64,000 nt of DNA from Streptomyces sp. Act143. Its GTDB lineage: Bacteria > Actinomycetota > Actinomycetes > Streptomycetales > Streptomycetaceae. Within the stretch, counting starts at the first letter, position 1, and every line of letters starts with the position of its first letter. Both the position numbers and the translations under genes were made by a program. The notes under the pieces are model-generated. The model saw nothing but the letters and a program-made list of their open reading frames with translations, made no database searches and was not told the origin of the DNA. The stretch spans positions 5,312,724 through 5,376,723 of the forward strand of contig NZ_QFRX01000001.1 of NCBI RefSeq assembly GCF_003143935.1, given 5' to 3'. Positions 18,428 to 26,515 of the stretch are shown piece by piece.

Positions 18428-19120
18428 TCAGTCGAGAGTGCGGTGGGTGAGAACGTGATCAGCCGTCTGCACCAGGGGCACGTTGTGGGCGAAGGCATGG
18501 GCTCGAAGCCGGGCCAGAGCATCTTCCGGGACGAGGTTGTCCACCTCTGCGAGGACGCCTGCGGCCATGTGGATGCTGGGTGGGTAGCCCTGAGGGCCGG
18601 GACGGGGCGAGCGGGGGGCACTGGTCGCCAGGTGCGGGTGCTCATCGAGGGCGAGGACCGCCAGGATCCGGGCGTAGGCGCGTGCCCGGTTTCTCTCACG
18701 AGCAGTGAGCAGGCCGGGCTCTGTGCGGTAGACATCCGCCACGCCGATGGCCAGAGTGCCGAGGACGAGGGGAAAGGCCATCACGCTGCGTATGTTCTGT
18801 TCGGCAGCGGCCTGCGTGAAGGCCGGCCACCGGTCGAAAGCTCTGTAGAGGTCCGCTTCCTCGACGAGTCCGCGGTAGCGGTAGGCGTCAGTGCAGGGGC
18901 CCTCGCCCGCCACCAGCTGGGCATCTTCCATGCGTTCGGCGCGCTCGTCCGTGGCACAGCCCAGCAGACGTACCTCCCCGGCGACGATCAGGGACACGCC
19001 GAGACAGTCCGCGTCCAGGTCCGTGGCGCACGCCTGGCAGGCCACGGCGAGCGAAAGCTCATCACCCGCGGCAGCGACGCGCCTCCAGGCGGCGGTGCGG
19101 TCGTCGTCGTGCATGATCAT
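18428..19120 (-). CDS. GAF-ANTAR-like regulator (degenerate ANTAR)
   Basis: 230-residue GAF protein (VRLLGCATDERAERMEDAQL, EGPCTDAYRYRGL, SVMAFPLVLGTLAIGVADVY) with a weak C-terminal ANTAR-like segment (IHMAAGVLAEVDNL, ALARLRAHAFAHNVPL) that lacks the usual EQAKG core. It lies 39 bp after the gene at 19160 and is the last of a leftward three-gene operon of GAF-ANTAR paralogues. RNA binding is less certain than in its neighbours; it may act as a sensor or partner. Confidence 0.8.
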   Translation of the reverse strand: MIMHDDDRTAAWRRVAAAGDELSLAVACQACATDLDADCLGVSLIVAGEVRLLGCATDERAERMEDAQLVAGEGPCTDAYRYRGLVEEADLYRAFDRWPAFTQAAAEQNIRSVMAFPLVLGTLAIGVADVYRTEPGLLTARERNRARAYARILAVLALDEHPHLATSAPRSPRPGPQGYPPSIHMAAGVLAEVDNLVPEDALARLRAHAFAHNVPLVQTADHVLTHRTLD

Positions 19121-19159
19121 CCCAATCAGTAGGGGACAGCGTGGAAGAAGACGACGTGG

Positions 19160-19888
19160 TCAAGGGCGAGGAAACTCGTCTGTGTCGACTTCTCCGGCGA
19201 TGATCTGCCTGCAGAGCCCGGTGAGCCCCAGCTGGCGGGAGCGGGCGTATCGACGCAGGGCGTCGAACGCGTCGTCGACGTCCACGTGCCAGCGTTCGGC
19301 AAGGATGCCCTTGGTCTGCTCGATGACGATGCGGCTCGACAGCGCGGCCCGCAACTGAGCACGCTCCTGATTGCCGTACATGATGGTGCGCTGCTGCAGA
19401 ATGGCGATGGTCGCCACACTCGCCAGGGCCTGTGCCACCCGTGCGTCGGCGACGGTGAGGTCCTGCTTGCGCGTGTCGAAGAGATTCAGAGCCCCGATCA
19501 CGTTGTCCCGCAGATGCATCGGCAGTGCGTGCGTCACGGCGAACCCGGCCTCGCGGGCGAGCTCGGCGAAGCGCGCGAAGGCGGCAGTCTCGACAGGTGA
19601 GCCGAGGTCGATGTTGAGCCGTACCAGGCCGTCCCGGTGGCTCTCCACGCAGGGCCCCTCGGAGTGCTGGAACGCGAAGAGTTCCAGCAACCGCGTGTGT
19701 TCGTCCGAGGCCGCGATGACCTGTAGCTCGCCGCTCGGATCGGCAAGCATGACCCCCACCGCCGACACGTCCAGCAGCTCGGTGCAGCGAGCACACAATG
19801 TGTGCAGAAAATCGATCAGGTCGAAGTCGTCGACCAGCGTATCGACGGCGTCGATGACGGCCCCAAGCAGCCGCTCCTCGCGAGTCAT
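19160..19888 (-). CDS. GAF-ANTAR regulator (canonical)
   Basis: 242 residues. GAF domain at about 10-160 (LLDVSAVGVMLADPSGE, EGPCVESHRDG, LRDNVIGALNLFD) and canonical ANTAR at about 175-230 (ALSSRIVIEQTKGILAERW, AFDALRRYARSRQLGL). The start codon overlaps the stop of the upstream gene (ATGA at 19885-19888), implying translational coupling. Paralogous to the protein at 14508. Likely RNA-binding antiterminator. Confidence 0.88.
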   Translation of the reverse strand: MTREERLLGAVIDAVDTLVDDFDLIDFLHTLCARCTELLDVSAVGVMLADPSGELQVIAASDEHTRLLELFAFQHSEGPCVESHRDGLVRLNIDLGSPVETAAFARFAELAREAGFAVTHALPMHLRDNVIGALNLFDTRKQDLTVADARVAQALASVATIAILQQRTIMYGNQERAQLRAALSSRIVIEQTKGILAERWHVDVDDAFDALRRYARSRQLGLTGLCRQIIAGEVDTDEFPRP

Positions 19889-20628
19889 GTTCCTTCAGTC
19901 CCTTCACCGGTCGGCGTGCCTGGCCGATCCAGCTCGTTGCGAAACTGCACCCGTCGGCCCACCACGTCCTCGGCGACCTCCATTACTGGCCGACTGTGCC
20001 GAAAGGCATAGGCCCGCAACCGCAACAGTGCCTGTGCCAGGCTCACCCCTGCCTGCACGCTGATCATCCCGACAGCCTGGTGCACCCTCGCCCGGTACAG
20101 GCCCGTATCTTGTTCCAGATCGACGGAGGCATCCCAGCGCTCCGCGTTCTCCGCGATCACCGCGGTCAGTGCGTCCGCGATGATCCAGGCGTCCATCAGA
20201 CGCGCGTCCTCCAGCGGGCCAGGGGACGAACGCTGCAGTGTCAGAGTGCCCAGGCAAGCGCCCCCCAGAAGCAACGGGAAGCAGAAAACCGCTTCGACAC
20301 CGAGCGCCATGACCTCGGGCAGCAGCGCCGGCCACCGCTCACCCGGAACCCGTGCCAGGTCGGGCTCCAGCACAGCCACACATGATTCAGCCGCCTCCAG
20401 TCCTGGCCCGTGGCCCAGCGTGAACTGCAAGTCCTCCAGTTGCGCGCTGACGCCGGGAGAGGACCACACCAACTCCCACAGCCCGCCCTCCCCCGCCATC
20501 GACACCGCGACCCCGTCGGCGCCGAGAGCGCGCGCGCACGCTGCCGCGTCGGCATCGGCGAAGCCCCCCTCAACAGTCGCGGAACGCAGATACCCCAGGA
20601 CGACGGCCAAGTCGCCTTTGGAGGCCAC
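19885..20628 (-). CDS. GAF-ANTAR regulator (divergent type)
   Basis: 247-residue GAF (AQLEDLQFTLGHGPGLEA, AVFCFPLLLGGACLGTLTL) plus ANTAR (YRARVHQAVGMISVQAGV, ALLRLRAYAFRHSRP) protein, closest in plan to the protein at 13729 (shared QLEDIQFTQGQGPG/QLEDLQFTLGHGPG and VHQA(T/V)GM). It is the first gene of the three-gene ANTAR operon, coupled to the next by a 4-bp overlap. The pairing of one canonical and one divergent member recurs in both ANTAR loci of this island. Confidence 0.85.
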   Translation of the reverse strand: MASKGDLAVVLGYLRSATVEGGFADADAAACARALGADGVAVSMAGEGGLWELVWSSPGVSAQLEDLQFTLGHGPGLEAAESCVAVLEPDLARVPGERWPALLPEVMALGVEAVFCFPLLLGGACLGTLTLQRSSPGPLEDARLMDAWIIADALTAVIAENAERWDASVDLEQDTGLYRARVHQAVGMISVQAGVSLAQALLRLRAYAFRHSRPVMEVAEDVVGRRVQFRNELDRPGTPTGEGTEGT

Positions 20629-20799
20629 GGCTCTTACCTCCTGCCCGCCCAGACGTATAAGGGTTCGACCAGTTTAGTCGAGTGCCCGCCCAGCGCTCTG
20701 CGACAACGACGAGAAAACAGCAGTGGGAACCCCTGCCGACCTGCAGACAACAGGCTGCGGACGCGGAGCCCCAGACTTGCAGTCGCGCAGAGAGGCGCG

Positions 20800-20952
20800 A
20801 GCGGAGTGATGGGAAGCATGGCCGACTGCTGCGACCGCTCCGGCAGGAGCGAGGGCGTGCATGGCGAACAGCCCGGCCAGCAGCCCGAGCAGCAGCAACC
20901 CCCGCCGCCTCGCAGGGGGCGATCGCGCACGGCGCAGCTGTGTACGAGAGGA
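20800..20952 (-). pseudogene. DUF6153 gene fragment
   Basis: Leftward frame reading RTQLRRARSPPARRRG, the hydrophobic GLLLLGLLAGLFAMHALAP and HASHHSARAS, then unrelated residues. Compared with the intact gene at 2832-3281 it has lost the start codon through a deletion of about 45 bp and the whole His-rich C-terminus. Non-functional. Confidence 0.75.
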
Positions 20953-21241
20953 CCGCTGCGAAAGCCCCGACGGAATGCGATCACTGCTGGTGAGGGAACG
21001 ATGGAAGAAGCGCCCCCGGACGGCGCTGCCCCCTTTCCTCGCTTCCGTACGGTGTTGCGAGCCGCGCCGCGCGGTGATGATGGGTAACCAATCGATTGCG
21101 GTGTGCGAGTGATTCGTGTGATGGTCGGCAGCCGCACCCCGCGCCATCCGCCGTGCTCATCGGCCTCGTCCTCATGGTCGCCGCCCGCGAGCTGGACCAG
21201 ACAACAAACAACCCCCGGGCGCACGACCTGGGGGTTCGAGT

Positions 21242-21287
21242 TGGAGCGGGTGACGAGAATCGAACTCGCGCTCTCAGCTTGGGCAGC
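21242..21287 (-). repeat. tRNA-Gly(CCC) 3' end, integration core copy 3
   Basis: Third copy of the 46-bp tRNA 3' end, with one change in the anticodon loop (GGGAAG to GGGCAG on the plus strand). No tandem GGCACGC arm repeats occur at +106, unlike copies 1 and 2, so this is probably the outer junction of the island. Confidence 0.8.
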
Positions 21288-21550
21288 GACGGCGCTTGAA
21301 GCGGCGCAGAGCATCTGACCTGCGCATACGTACTCGGGCCGACTGTGCGGAGTCATCGCGTGTGCACATGGATGGCTGGCCCTTCCTGGGGTGTCGCCTG
21401 CCCTCACCCGTGAGGTGGCGCTCTGGATCACCGACCGTCGCGCAGCTTCGTTTCTGTTCCGCCGAACAGGCCCCAGGGCACTCCATGGCAGCCCCCGGCC
21501 CGAGCTCCCCTGCTGTCGCAGGGGATCGACCGCGCTTGAGCTTGCACCAG

Positions 21551-21591
21551 GAAACCGATCGGTTTACAGTCTCTAGAAACCGATCGGTTTC
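21551..21591. promoter_or_regulatory. Two TetR-type operators before SDR gene
   Basis: GAAACCGATCGGTTTA (21551-21566) and the perfect palindrome GAAACCGATCGGTTTC (21576-21591), 25 bp start to start and just upstream of the ribosome site of the SDR at 21612. Part of a 12-copy operator set. Confidence 0.85.
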
Positions 21592-21611
21592 TCGTTCTCC
21601 TGGAGAGAGTC

Positions 21612-22313
21612 ATGACCGTTGTGAAGGGCGCGAACGTTTTTGTCACCGGCGGCAGCCGGGGCATCGGCAAGGCGCTGGTGGAGGACCTGTACGCGCGCGG
21701 CGCCCGCAAGGTCTACGCCACGGCCCGCGACCCGCGCAGCGTGACGCACCCCGACGCCGTCCCCGTGGCCCTGGAGGTCACCGACCCCGCCTCGGTCGCG
21801 GCCGCCGCCGCACAGGCGCAGGACGTGACCGTGCTGATCAACAATGCCGGTGCCTCGGTCGGCGCGTCCTTCCTCGACTCCCCGGTCGACGACATACGCC
21901 GGGAGTTCGAGACCAACTTCTACGGCCCGCTCCTGGTCGCCCGCGCCTTCGCGCCGGTCATCGAGGCCAACGGCGGCGGCCACATCCTCAACGTGCACTC
22001 CGTGCTGTCCTGGCTCGCGCTCGGCGGCTCCTACAGCGCCTCCAAGGCCGCCCTGTGGTCGCAGACCAACTCCCTGCGTCTGGAGCTCCAGCCGCGCGGC
22101 ATCGCCGTCACCGGCCTCCACGTCGGCTACGTCGACACAGACCTCACGTCCGGCATCGACGCCCCCAAGTCCGACCCGCGCGACGTCGCCTCCCTCGCCC
22201 TCGACGGCATCGAGGCCGGCGCGTACGAGGTGCTCGCCGACGACATCTCCCGACAGGTCAAGGCGGGCCTGGCCGGCGACCTGGCGGGGCTGTACCCCCA
22301 ACTCGCCGAGTAG
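21612..22313 (+). CDS. SDR family oxidoreductase
   Basis: Classical short-chain dehydrogenase/reductase of 233 residues: TGGSRGIG cofactor motif at about 11-18, INNAG at about 76-80, catalytic YSASK near 138-142, with Ser about 13 residues before it (LNVHSVLSW). NAD(P)-dependent oxidation or reduction of an unknown small carbonyl or alcohol. GGAGAGA lies before the ATG. Two TetR operators sit directly upstream; the DUF1330 gene follows after 32 bp, so the two are probably co-transcribed. A second SDR in the same regulon is at 22813. Confidence 0.92.
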   Translation: MTVVKGANVFVTGGSRGIGKALVEDLYARGARKVYATARDPRSVTHPDAVPVALEVTDPASVAAAAAQAQDVTVLINNAGASVGASFLDSPVDDIRREFETNFYGPLLVARAFAPVIEANGGGHILNVHSVLSWLALGGSYSASKAALWSQTNSLRLELQPRGIAVTGLHVGYVDTDLTSGIDAPKSDPRDVASLALDGIEAGAYEVLADDISRQVKAGLAGDLAGLYPQLAE

Positions 22314-22345
22314 GCAGGTTTTCTGAGACCGGAAAGGGCATTGCG

Positions 22346-22717
22346 ATGAGTGCGAGTTCAGAGACGAAGAAGTTCTACGCCCTGAACATGTTCGACGTGG
22401 TTGACCTGGAGAAATACCTTGCGTATTTCAGCCGCTTGCCCGAAGCGGCCCCGCAGTACGGTGGTCGAATGGTGGCGTTCGGCCGCTTCCGGGACAACGT
22501 GGCCGGTGGCCTCACGCCACGGCAGGTGCTGTTCCTCGTTGAATGGGAGTCCGAGGAGGCGTTCAACCGCTTCCGGGACGATCCGGAACTGGCCGACCTG
22601 CATCCGCTGCGGGAGAGCGGGACGGCGTCCTACATCTGGCAGACGTTCGATGGTTCCGACATGAGTGACCCCACAGGCGTTTCGCTCGATGATGTCCTGG
22701 CGGTGCTCAAGCCTTAG
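22346..22717 (+). CDS. DUF1330-like small protein
   Basis: 123 residues resembling DUF1330 / dimeric alpha-beta barrel proteins (KFYALNMFDVVDLEKYLAYF, GGRMVAFGRF, LFLVEWESEEAFNRFRDDPE). Such proteins bind small molecules or act as monooxygenase-like or isomerase-like enzymes; no catalytic residues can be assigned. Co-directional with the SDR and ended by a strong terminator, so a two-gene operon under TetR-type control. Confidence 0.8.
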   Translation: MSASSETKKFYALNMFDVVDLEKYLAYFSRLPEAAPQYGGRMVAFGRFRDNVAGGLTPRQVLFLVEWESEEAFNRFRDDPELADLHPLRESGTASYIWQTFDGSDMSDPTGVSLDDVLAVLKP

Positions 22718-22733
22718 CCTCGATCCTTTGTGA

Positions 22734-22763
22734 GGGCCCACCGGCGGAGTCGGTGGGCCCTTT
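22734..22763. terminator. Bidirectional terminator hairpin
   Basis: GGGCCCACCG pairs with CGGTGGGCCC around a 7-nt loop, followed by TTT. It lies between the convergent DUF1330 and SDR genes. Confidence 0.85.
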
Positions 22764-22812
22764 CGCATCCCGGAGCGCAGGGGGGTGGGCCGGCGGCCCG
22801 GTGCCGACGGCG

Positions 22813-23631
22813 TCAGCCGGCCAGCTGGTTCATCTTGCGGATCTGCTTGTCGAAGACCGTGGCGGGAGCGAGGCGGCGCAGTACGCGTGCGCGTCCGGCC
22901 AGGGGGCCGGCGGTGTAGCGCGGCCTCGGCTTCGGGTCGGTCGCGGCCGCCACGATCGCCCTGGCGACGACGGCGGGGGCGTCGCCGCTCCTGACCGTTT
23001 CCGCCATCACGCGGTCGACGGTCTGCCGCTGCTTCGCGTACGCGTGCAGGGGCGTGTCGGGCTTCGCGCTGTTGGCCTCGAACCCCGTCCTTGTGTAGGC
23101 GGGCTCGACGATGAGAGCCCGGACGCCGTGGTCACGGATCTCGTGGTCCAGGGACTCGGTGTAGCCCTCGATCGCGTGCTTGGAGGCGGCGTAGGCGGCC
23201 ATGTAGGGCTGGGGCAGGAACCCGAGCACGGACGAGATGTTGATGATGCGCCCGCGTCGCTGGGGGCGCATGTGCGGCAGGACCTCGTTCACCATGCGCA
23301 TGACCCCGAAGACGTTGGTGTCGAAGAGGGACTGAGCTTGTTCGACGGAGGTTTCCTCCGCTGCTCCCACCGAGCCGACGCCGGCGTTGTTGACCAGGAC
23401 GTCGATCCGCCCGAACCGCTCGGTGACCTCCTGGACCAAGGCGGTGACCGAGGCGTCACTGGCGACGTCGAGTCCGAGGAACGTCACGCCGTCGAGCGGG
23501 GTGACGCGTGAGGCGTCACGGCTTGTGCCGACCACGTTGAATCCGGCTGCGACGAGGGCGAGCGCGGTTTCCTTCCCGATACCGGAGGAGGCGCCCGTCA
23601 CGAGGGCCACCGGCCGACCTGTCGTCATCAT
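22813..23631 (-). CDS. SDR family oxidoreductase
   Basis: Short-chain dehydrogenase of 272 residues: TGASSGIG near residue 12, NNAG near 86, Ser in NISSVLGF, and YAASK as the catalytic Tyr/Lys pair. Resembles SDRs annotated as oxidoreductases acting on steroid- or retinol-like substrates, but the substrate is unknown. Start at 23631 chosen for AGGAG five bases upstream; an earlier Met at 23643 would overlap that site. It is divergent from the TetR gene at 23720, with two operators between. Confidence 0.9.
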   Translation of the reverse strand: MMTTGRPVALVTGASSGIGKETALALVAAGFNVVGTSRDASRVTPLDGVTFLGLDVASDASVTALVQEVTERFGRIDVLVNNAGVGSVGAAEETSVEQAQSLFDTNVFGVMRMVNEVLPHMRPQRRGRIINISSVLGFLPQPYMAAYAASKHAIEGYTESLDHEIRDHGVRALIVEPAYTRTGFEANSAKPDTPLHAYAKQRQTVDRVMAETVRSGDAPAVVARAIVAAATDPKPRPRYTAGPLAGRARVLRRLAPATVFDKQIRKMNQLAG

Positions 23632-23649
23632 GGACTCCTGCATTCACTC

Positions 23650-23689
23650 GAAACCGATCGTTTTCCGCTACAGTAAACCGATCGGTTTC
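23650..23689. promoter_or_regulatory. Two TetR-type operators, divergent promoter
   Basis: GAAACCGATCGTTTTC (23650-23665, one mismatch) and TAAACCGATCGGTTTC (23674-23689), 24 bp apart, between the SDR and the TetR gene at 23720. Confidence 0.85.
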
Positions 23690-23719
23690 CGTGTGCAAGG
23701 TCAAGCAGGAGATGGAGCC

Positions 23720-24244
23720 ATGGGCGGGATCAGTGCGCAGGGGCGACGTGAAGACGTCATTCGTGCGGCGATCGCCGAGTTCGCGCGCGCCGGGTATCGC
23801 GGCACCACCACCGCGGCGATCGCCGAACGCGTCGGCGTCACGCAGCCCTATCTCTTCCGGCTTTTCCCGGACAAGAAGGCGATCTTCGTCGCCGCTCTGG
23901 TGCGAAGCGCGGAAGACACTCGCCTGGCTTTCGAGAGGGCGGCCGACGGGGCGGAGGGAAGTGAGCGAGCTCGGCAGGCGATGGCGGACGCCTATGCGCA
24001 GCTGATCTCGACGCGCCCCGAAACGCTCCTGATGCAGATGCAGGGATACGCCACCGTGGCGGCCGCCGAGGCCCGTGGCGACGACCTGATCGGTCAGGTC
24101 GTCCGGGCCGGCTGGATGAAGATCTGGGACACCGTGCACCAGTCGCTGGGCGCCGATGCCGACAAGACCGCAAGCTTCTTCGCCTGCGGCATGCTCGGCA
24201 ACACGCTTGCGGTCATCGGGCTGCCCTCGGCTGCCGGGCGGTGA
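23720..24244 (+). CDS. TetR-family regulator
   Basis: 174 residues with an N-terminal TetR HTH (REDVIRAAIAEFARAGYRGT, IAERVGVTQPYLFRLF, DKKAIFVAAL) and an all-helical C-terminal sensor domain. GGAG lies just before the ATG at 23720. It is not close to the paralogous pair at 24270 and 26516, so the cluster has two TetR types. Its own promoter holds two copies of the cluster palindrome, so it is either the master or a target. Confidence 0.9.
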   Translation: MGGISAQGRREDVIRAAIAEFARAGYRGTTTAAIAERVGVTQPYLFRLFPDKKAIFVAALVRSAEDTRLAFERAADGAEGSERARQAMADAYAQLISTRPETLLMQMQGYATVAAAEARGDDLIGQVVRAGWMKIWDTVHQSLGADADKTASFFACGMLGNTLAVIGLPSAAGR

Positions 24245-24269
24245 GTGAAGAGCCCTGGACGGTGGTGCG

Positions 24270-24839
24270 TCAGCGCACGCCCGCCGCGTCGAGCAGCGTG
24301 GTGACCGTGGGTGCGACGAGCCCGGTCAGGTTGTCGGCCTGAATCCCCGCGCGGGCGCTTGCGCCGTCGAAGACCAGGATCAGCTGCCGGGCCAGCAGAT
24401 CTGGATCGCCCGCCCCGCCCTGCTCGGCCTCAACGCGGAAGAAGGCCGTCAGGTTCGCCTTGACCTGGTGGGCCACGCGGCTCGCCGGATGGCTCTGGTC
24501 CTTGAGCTCGACCTGCACGGCCAGATACCGGCAGCCCCGGAACTCGGGCGCCCCTGCCTGCGATTCCACCTGCTCGAAGACATGCAGGATCCGCTCGCGG
24601 GGTGACCGGCCGTCGTCTGTGGCGGGCAGGAGAGTCGCCGCGTAGGCGGAGGTGCGCTCATTCAGGCTTGCTGCCAGGAGTTCGTCCTTGCTGTCGAACA
24701 GTTGGTACATGGAGCGCTTCGACACCCCCGCCGCCTTGCACAGCGCCTCTACGCCGATGCTGACGCCGTCTCGGTAGGTGAGCGTGGCCGCCGCCTCCAG
24801 TAGGCGCTCCCTGGGGCTCAGTTTCATTTCGGTGGTCAT
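24270..24839 (-). CDS. TetR-family regulator, paralogue A
   Basis: 189 residues: TetR HTH (SPRERLLEAAATLTYRDG, CKAAGVSKRSMYQLFDSKDEL) and a C-terminal domain like TetR_C regulators of transporter genes. About three quarters identical by eye to the regulator at 26516-27085, so one is a recent duplicate. One palindromic operator lies 32 bp upstream of its start, which suggests autorepression; its recognition helix differs little from paralogue B, so both may bind the same sites. Confidence 0.9.
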   Translation of the reverse strand: MTTEMKLSPRERLLEAAATLTYRDGVSIGVEALCKAAGVSKRSMYQLFDSKDELLAASLNERTSAYAATLLPATDDGRSPRERILHVFEQVESQAGAPEFRGCRYLAVQVELKDQSHPASRVAHQVKANLTAFFRVEAEQGGAGDPDLLARQLILVFDGASARAGIQADNLTGLVAPTVTTLLDAAGVR

Positions 24840-24870
24840 GCCGTGAGGTTAACCCGGAGTGGACGAAATG

Positions 24871-24886
24871 AAAACCGATCGGTTTC
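24871..24886. promoter_or_regulatory. Single TetR-type operator
   Basis: AAAACCGATCGGTTTC upstream of TetR paralogue A. One operator only, like paralogue B, while the enzyme and transporter genes have pairs. Confidence 0.85.
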
Positions 24887-24904
24887 CGAAGGTCCTCGGA
24901 AGAA

Positions 24905-24941
24905 GCTCGGCGACGGCCAGGGGGAAGGGCCGTCGCCGAGC
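24905..24941. terminator. Strong hairpin
   Basis: GCTCGGCGACGGCC pairs perfectly over 14 bp with GGCCGTCGCCGAGC around a 9-nt loop. Probable terminator for the Fe-S protein/small ORF operon, just upstream of the TetR operator. Confidence 0.7.
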
Positions 24942-25026
24942 CGTGATGGTGTGCGCGCCTGCCGTCCCCGTGGGCGACGCACACCGGGGCCGCTCCGAGT
25001 AGTGGCCCGTCTTGGGAAACCTGCCG

Positions 25027-25116
25027 TTATGCCGGTACGGCGGTCTTCTCCGGCTTTGTCTCCGCTGGGATGTGGTGCAGTCTCTTGCGGTCGTAGAAGG
25101 GGTGACTGTCGCTCAT
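25027..25116 (-). CDS. 29-residue peptide coupled to Fe-S protein gene
   Basis: Small ORF (MSDSHPFYDRKRLH and so on, ending KTAVPA) whose ATG overlaps the TGA of the Fe-S protein gene as ATGA (25113-25116), the classic sign of translational coupling. Hydrophilic, no signal peptide or membrane segment, one YDRKR stretch and a HH pair. I do not recognise a family. The overlap and its place before a strong hairpin argue that it is translated. Confidence 0.55.
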   Translation of the reverse strand: MSDSHPFYDRKRLHHIPAETKPEKTAVPA

Positions 25117-26243
25117 GACGTATGTGTCTCTCGGCCGGTGGACGCGCCGCGTTTCGCCGGGGGATGCCAGCCACCGGTGACTTCCTTGACGGGTTTGTGC
25201 GGGAAGCGGCGCCGGGCGTACTCCTGCGCGTGGGAGCCCGGCAGGACGTACAGGGTCTCCTTCTTGTCCTGGAGCGGCCGCAGCACCGTGTCCATGAAGC
25301 TCTTGCGGTCGTCCAGGTACGGTCCCAGGACGTCCTCGCCGGCCGGGCAGACGGCGAGGCAGTAGCCGGACTTGTAGCCGGGCGGAGAGGACAGGCTCTG
25401 CCACATGGAGGCGTTCTCGGAGTCGCTGACCCGGGAGCGGTAGTCTGCGGCGTCCTCGCTGTCGGCCACGGTCTGCGCCCAGTCGGTGAACCCGCTCATG
25501 AACTCGCGGTAGTTGTGCGTGGTGCAGGCCAGGGCGTCGAAGGAGCCGTCCTTGGCGATGGCGCCGACCGGGCAGGCGGCGACGCACAACTTGCAGTCGA
25601 TGCAGGGGTTGTAGTCCAGCGGCTGCCCGTACTCGCTCACCTCCGCGTCCACCAGGACGGTGACCAGCAGGACGAAGCTGCCGAACTTCGGGTGGATGAC
25701 GTTGCGGTGCAGGCCCATCACGCCGAGTCCGGCGGCCACCGCGACCGTCTTGTGCGCCACCACCCAGATCCGTTCGCTGGGGAAGCGGTCCATCTCCTGG
25801 GGGAAGCCGACGGAGGGATTGAGTGCGCGGTATCCGGCGTCCTGGAGTGCCTGGGTGACGCTGCGGGCGGCGTGGTTGGCCTGTTCGTCGGTCTGGTGGA
25901 ACTCCTGGTTGGCCACGCTGCGGGCGGGGGAGCGGCAGTTGTCGCGGTTCATCCGGACGGCCATTGCGATCAGGCTGCGGGTGCCGGGCAACGCGGACAG
26001 CGCGTGCTCGCGCTCACCGGCCAGGTCCGGGTGGTCGAGGCTGACGGCGGCGACGTCGTCAGCCCCGGCCGCCAGGCAGAGCTCGCGCAGCCAGGCCGCG
26101 TCGATCACCGCGGGCGGGCTGTCCGCGGCATCGACCCCGCGCCGAGCGAGTACGGCCCGTACCGACGGGTGGGCGGCCAGCTTCGCCGGAAGCCTGGGGG
26201 GCGGCGCTGTCGTCCGCTCGTCGGCGTCACGCGCGGCAGTCAT
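25113..26243 (-). CDS. QueG / reductive-dehalogenase-like 4Fe-4S protein
   Basis: 376 residues. The C-terminal half has a ferredoxin motif CIDCKLCVAACPVGAI (about residue 215) and a second, shortened set YCLAVCPAGEDVLGPY (about 315), the arrangement of epoxyqueuosine reductase (QueG) and cobalamin-dependent reductive dehalogenases. The N-terminal part (VMGLHRNVIHPKFGSFVLLVTVLVD) resembles their cobalamin-domain end. No Tat signal is seen, so it is probably cytosolic. It is unlikely to be the housekeeping QueG, because it is locked into a TetR-controlled accessory cluster. Start at 26243 has AGGAG six bases upstream. Confidence 0.8.
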   Translation of the reverse strand: MTAARDADERTTAPPPRLPAKLAAHPSVRAVLARRGVDAADSPPAVIDAAWLRELCLAAGADDVAAVSLDHPDLAGEREHALSALPGTRSLIAMAVRMNRDNCRSPARSVANQEFHQTDEQANHAARSVTQALQDAGYRALNPSVGFPQEMDRFPSERIWVVAHKTVAVAAGLGVMGLHRNVIHPKFGSFVLLVTVLVDAEVSEYGQPLDYNPCIDCKLCVAACPVGAIAKDGSFDALACTTHNYREFMSGFTDWAQTVADSEDAADYRSRVSDSENASMWQSLSSPPGYKSGYCLAVCPAGEDVLGPYLDDRKSFMDTVLRPLQDKKETLYVLPGSHAQEYARRRFPHKPVKEVTGGWHPPAKRGASTGRETHTS

Positions 26244-26287
26244 CCGTACTCCTGAGGACTCGGGTGCGAGACTCGCCTGCACGGCGA

Positions 26288-26326
26288 GAAACCGATCAGT
26301 TTCACCACCGTAAACCGATCGGTTTC
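26288..26326. promoter_or_regulatory. Two TetR-type operators before Fe-S protein
   Basis: GAAACCGATCAGTTTC (26288-26303, one mismatch) and TAAACCGATCGGTTTC (26311-26326), 23 bp start to start. Confidence 0.85.
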
Positions 26327-26515
26327 CGTGCGCAAGTCCCAGCGGCGGGCTGCTGGATGCCTGTGAGGCGGTGCGCCTGCGGCTGGGGCTTTTGGTGATG
26401 AGGTCGCGACCCTCGCGGTGGTTGGTGACGCCGGCGGATTTTCTCGGGTCGCCGGGGGTCGGCTGTGACTCGCCGGGTGCGTCGGTCGCCGCGGTTGTTC
26501 GTGAAACGCGATGCG

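Larger units (their letters stand above)
20789..21287. repeat. Long diverged direct repeat, copy 2
   Basis: Second copy of 3107-3647. It includes the DUF6153 fragment, upstream region with degraded palindrome, hairpin with a shortened stem (21210-21236) and tRNA-Gly fragment. Confidence 0.8.
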
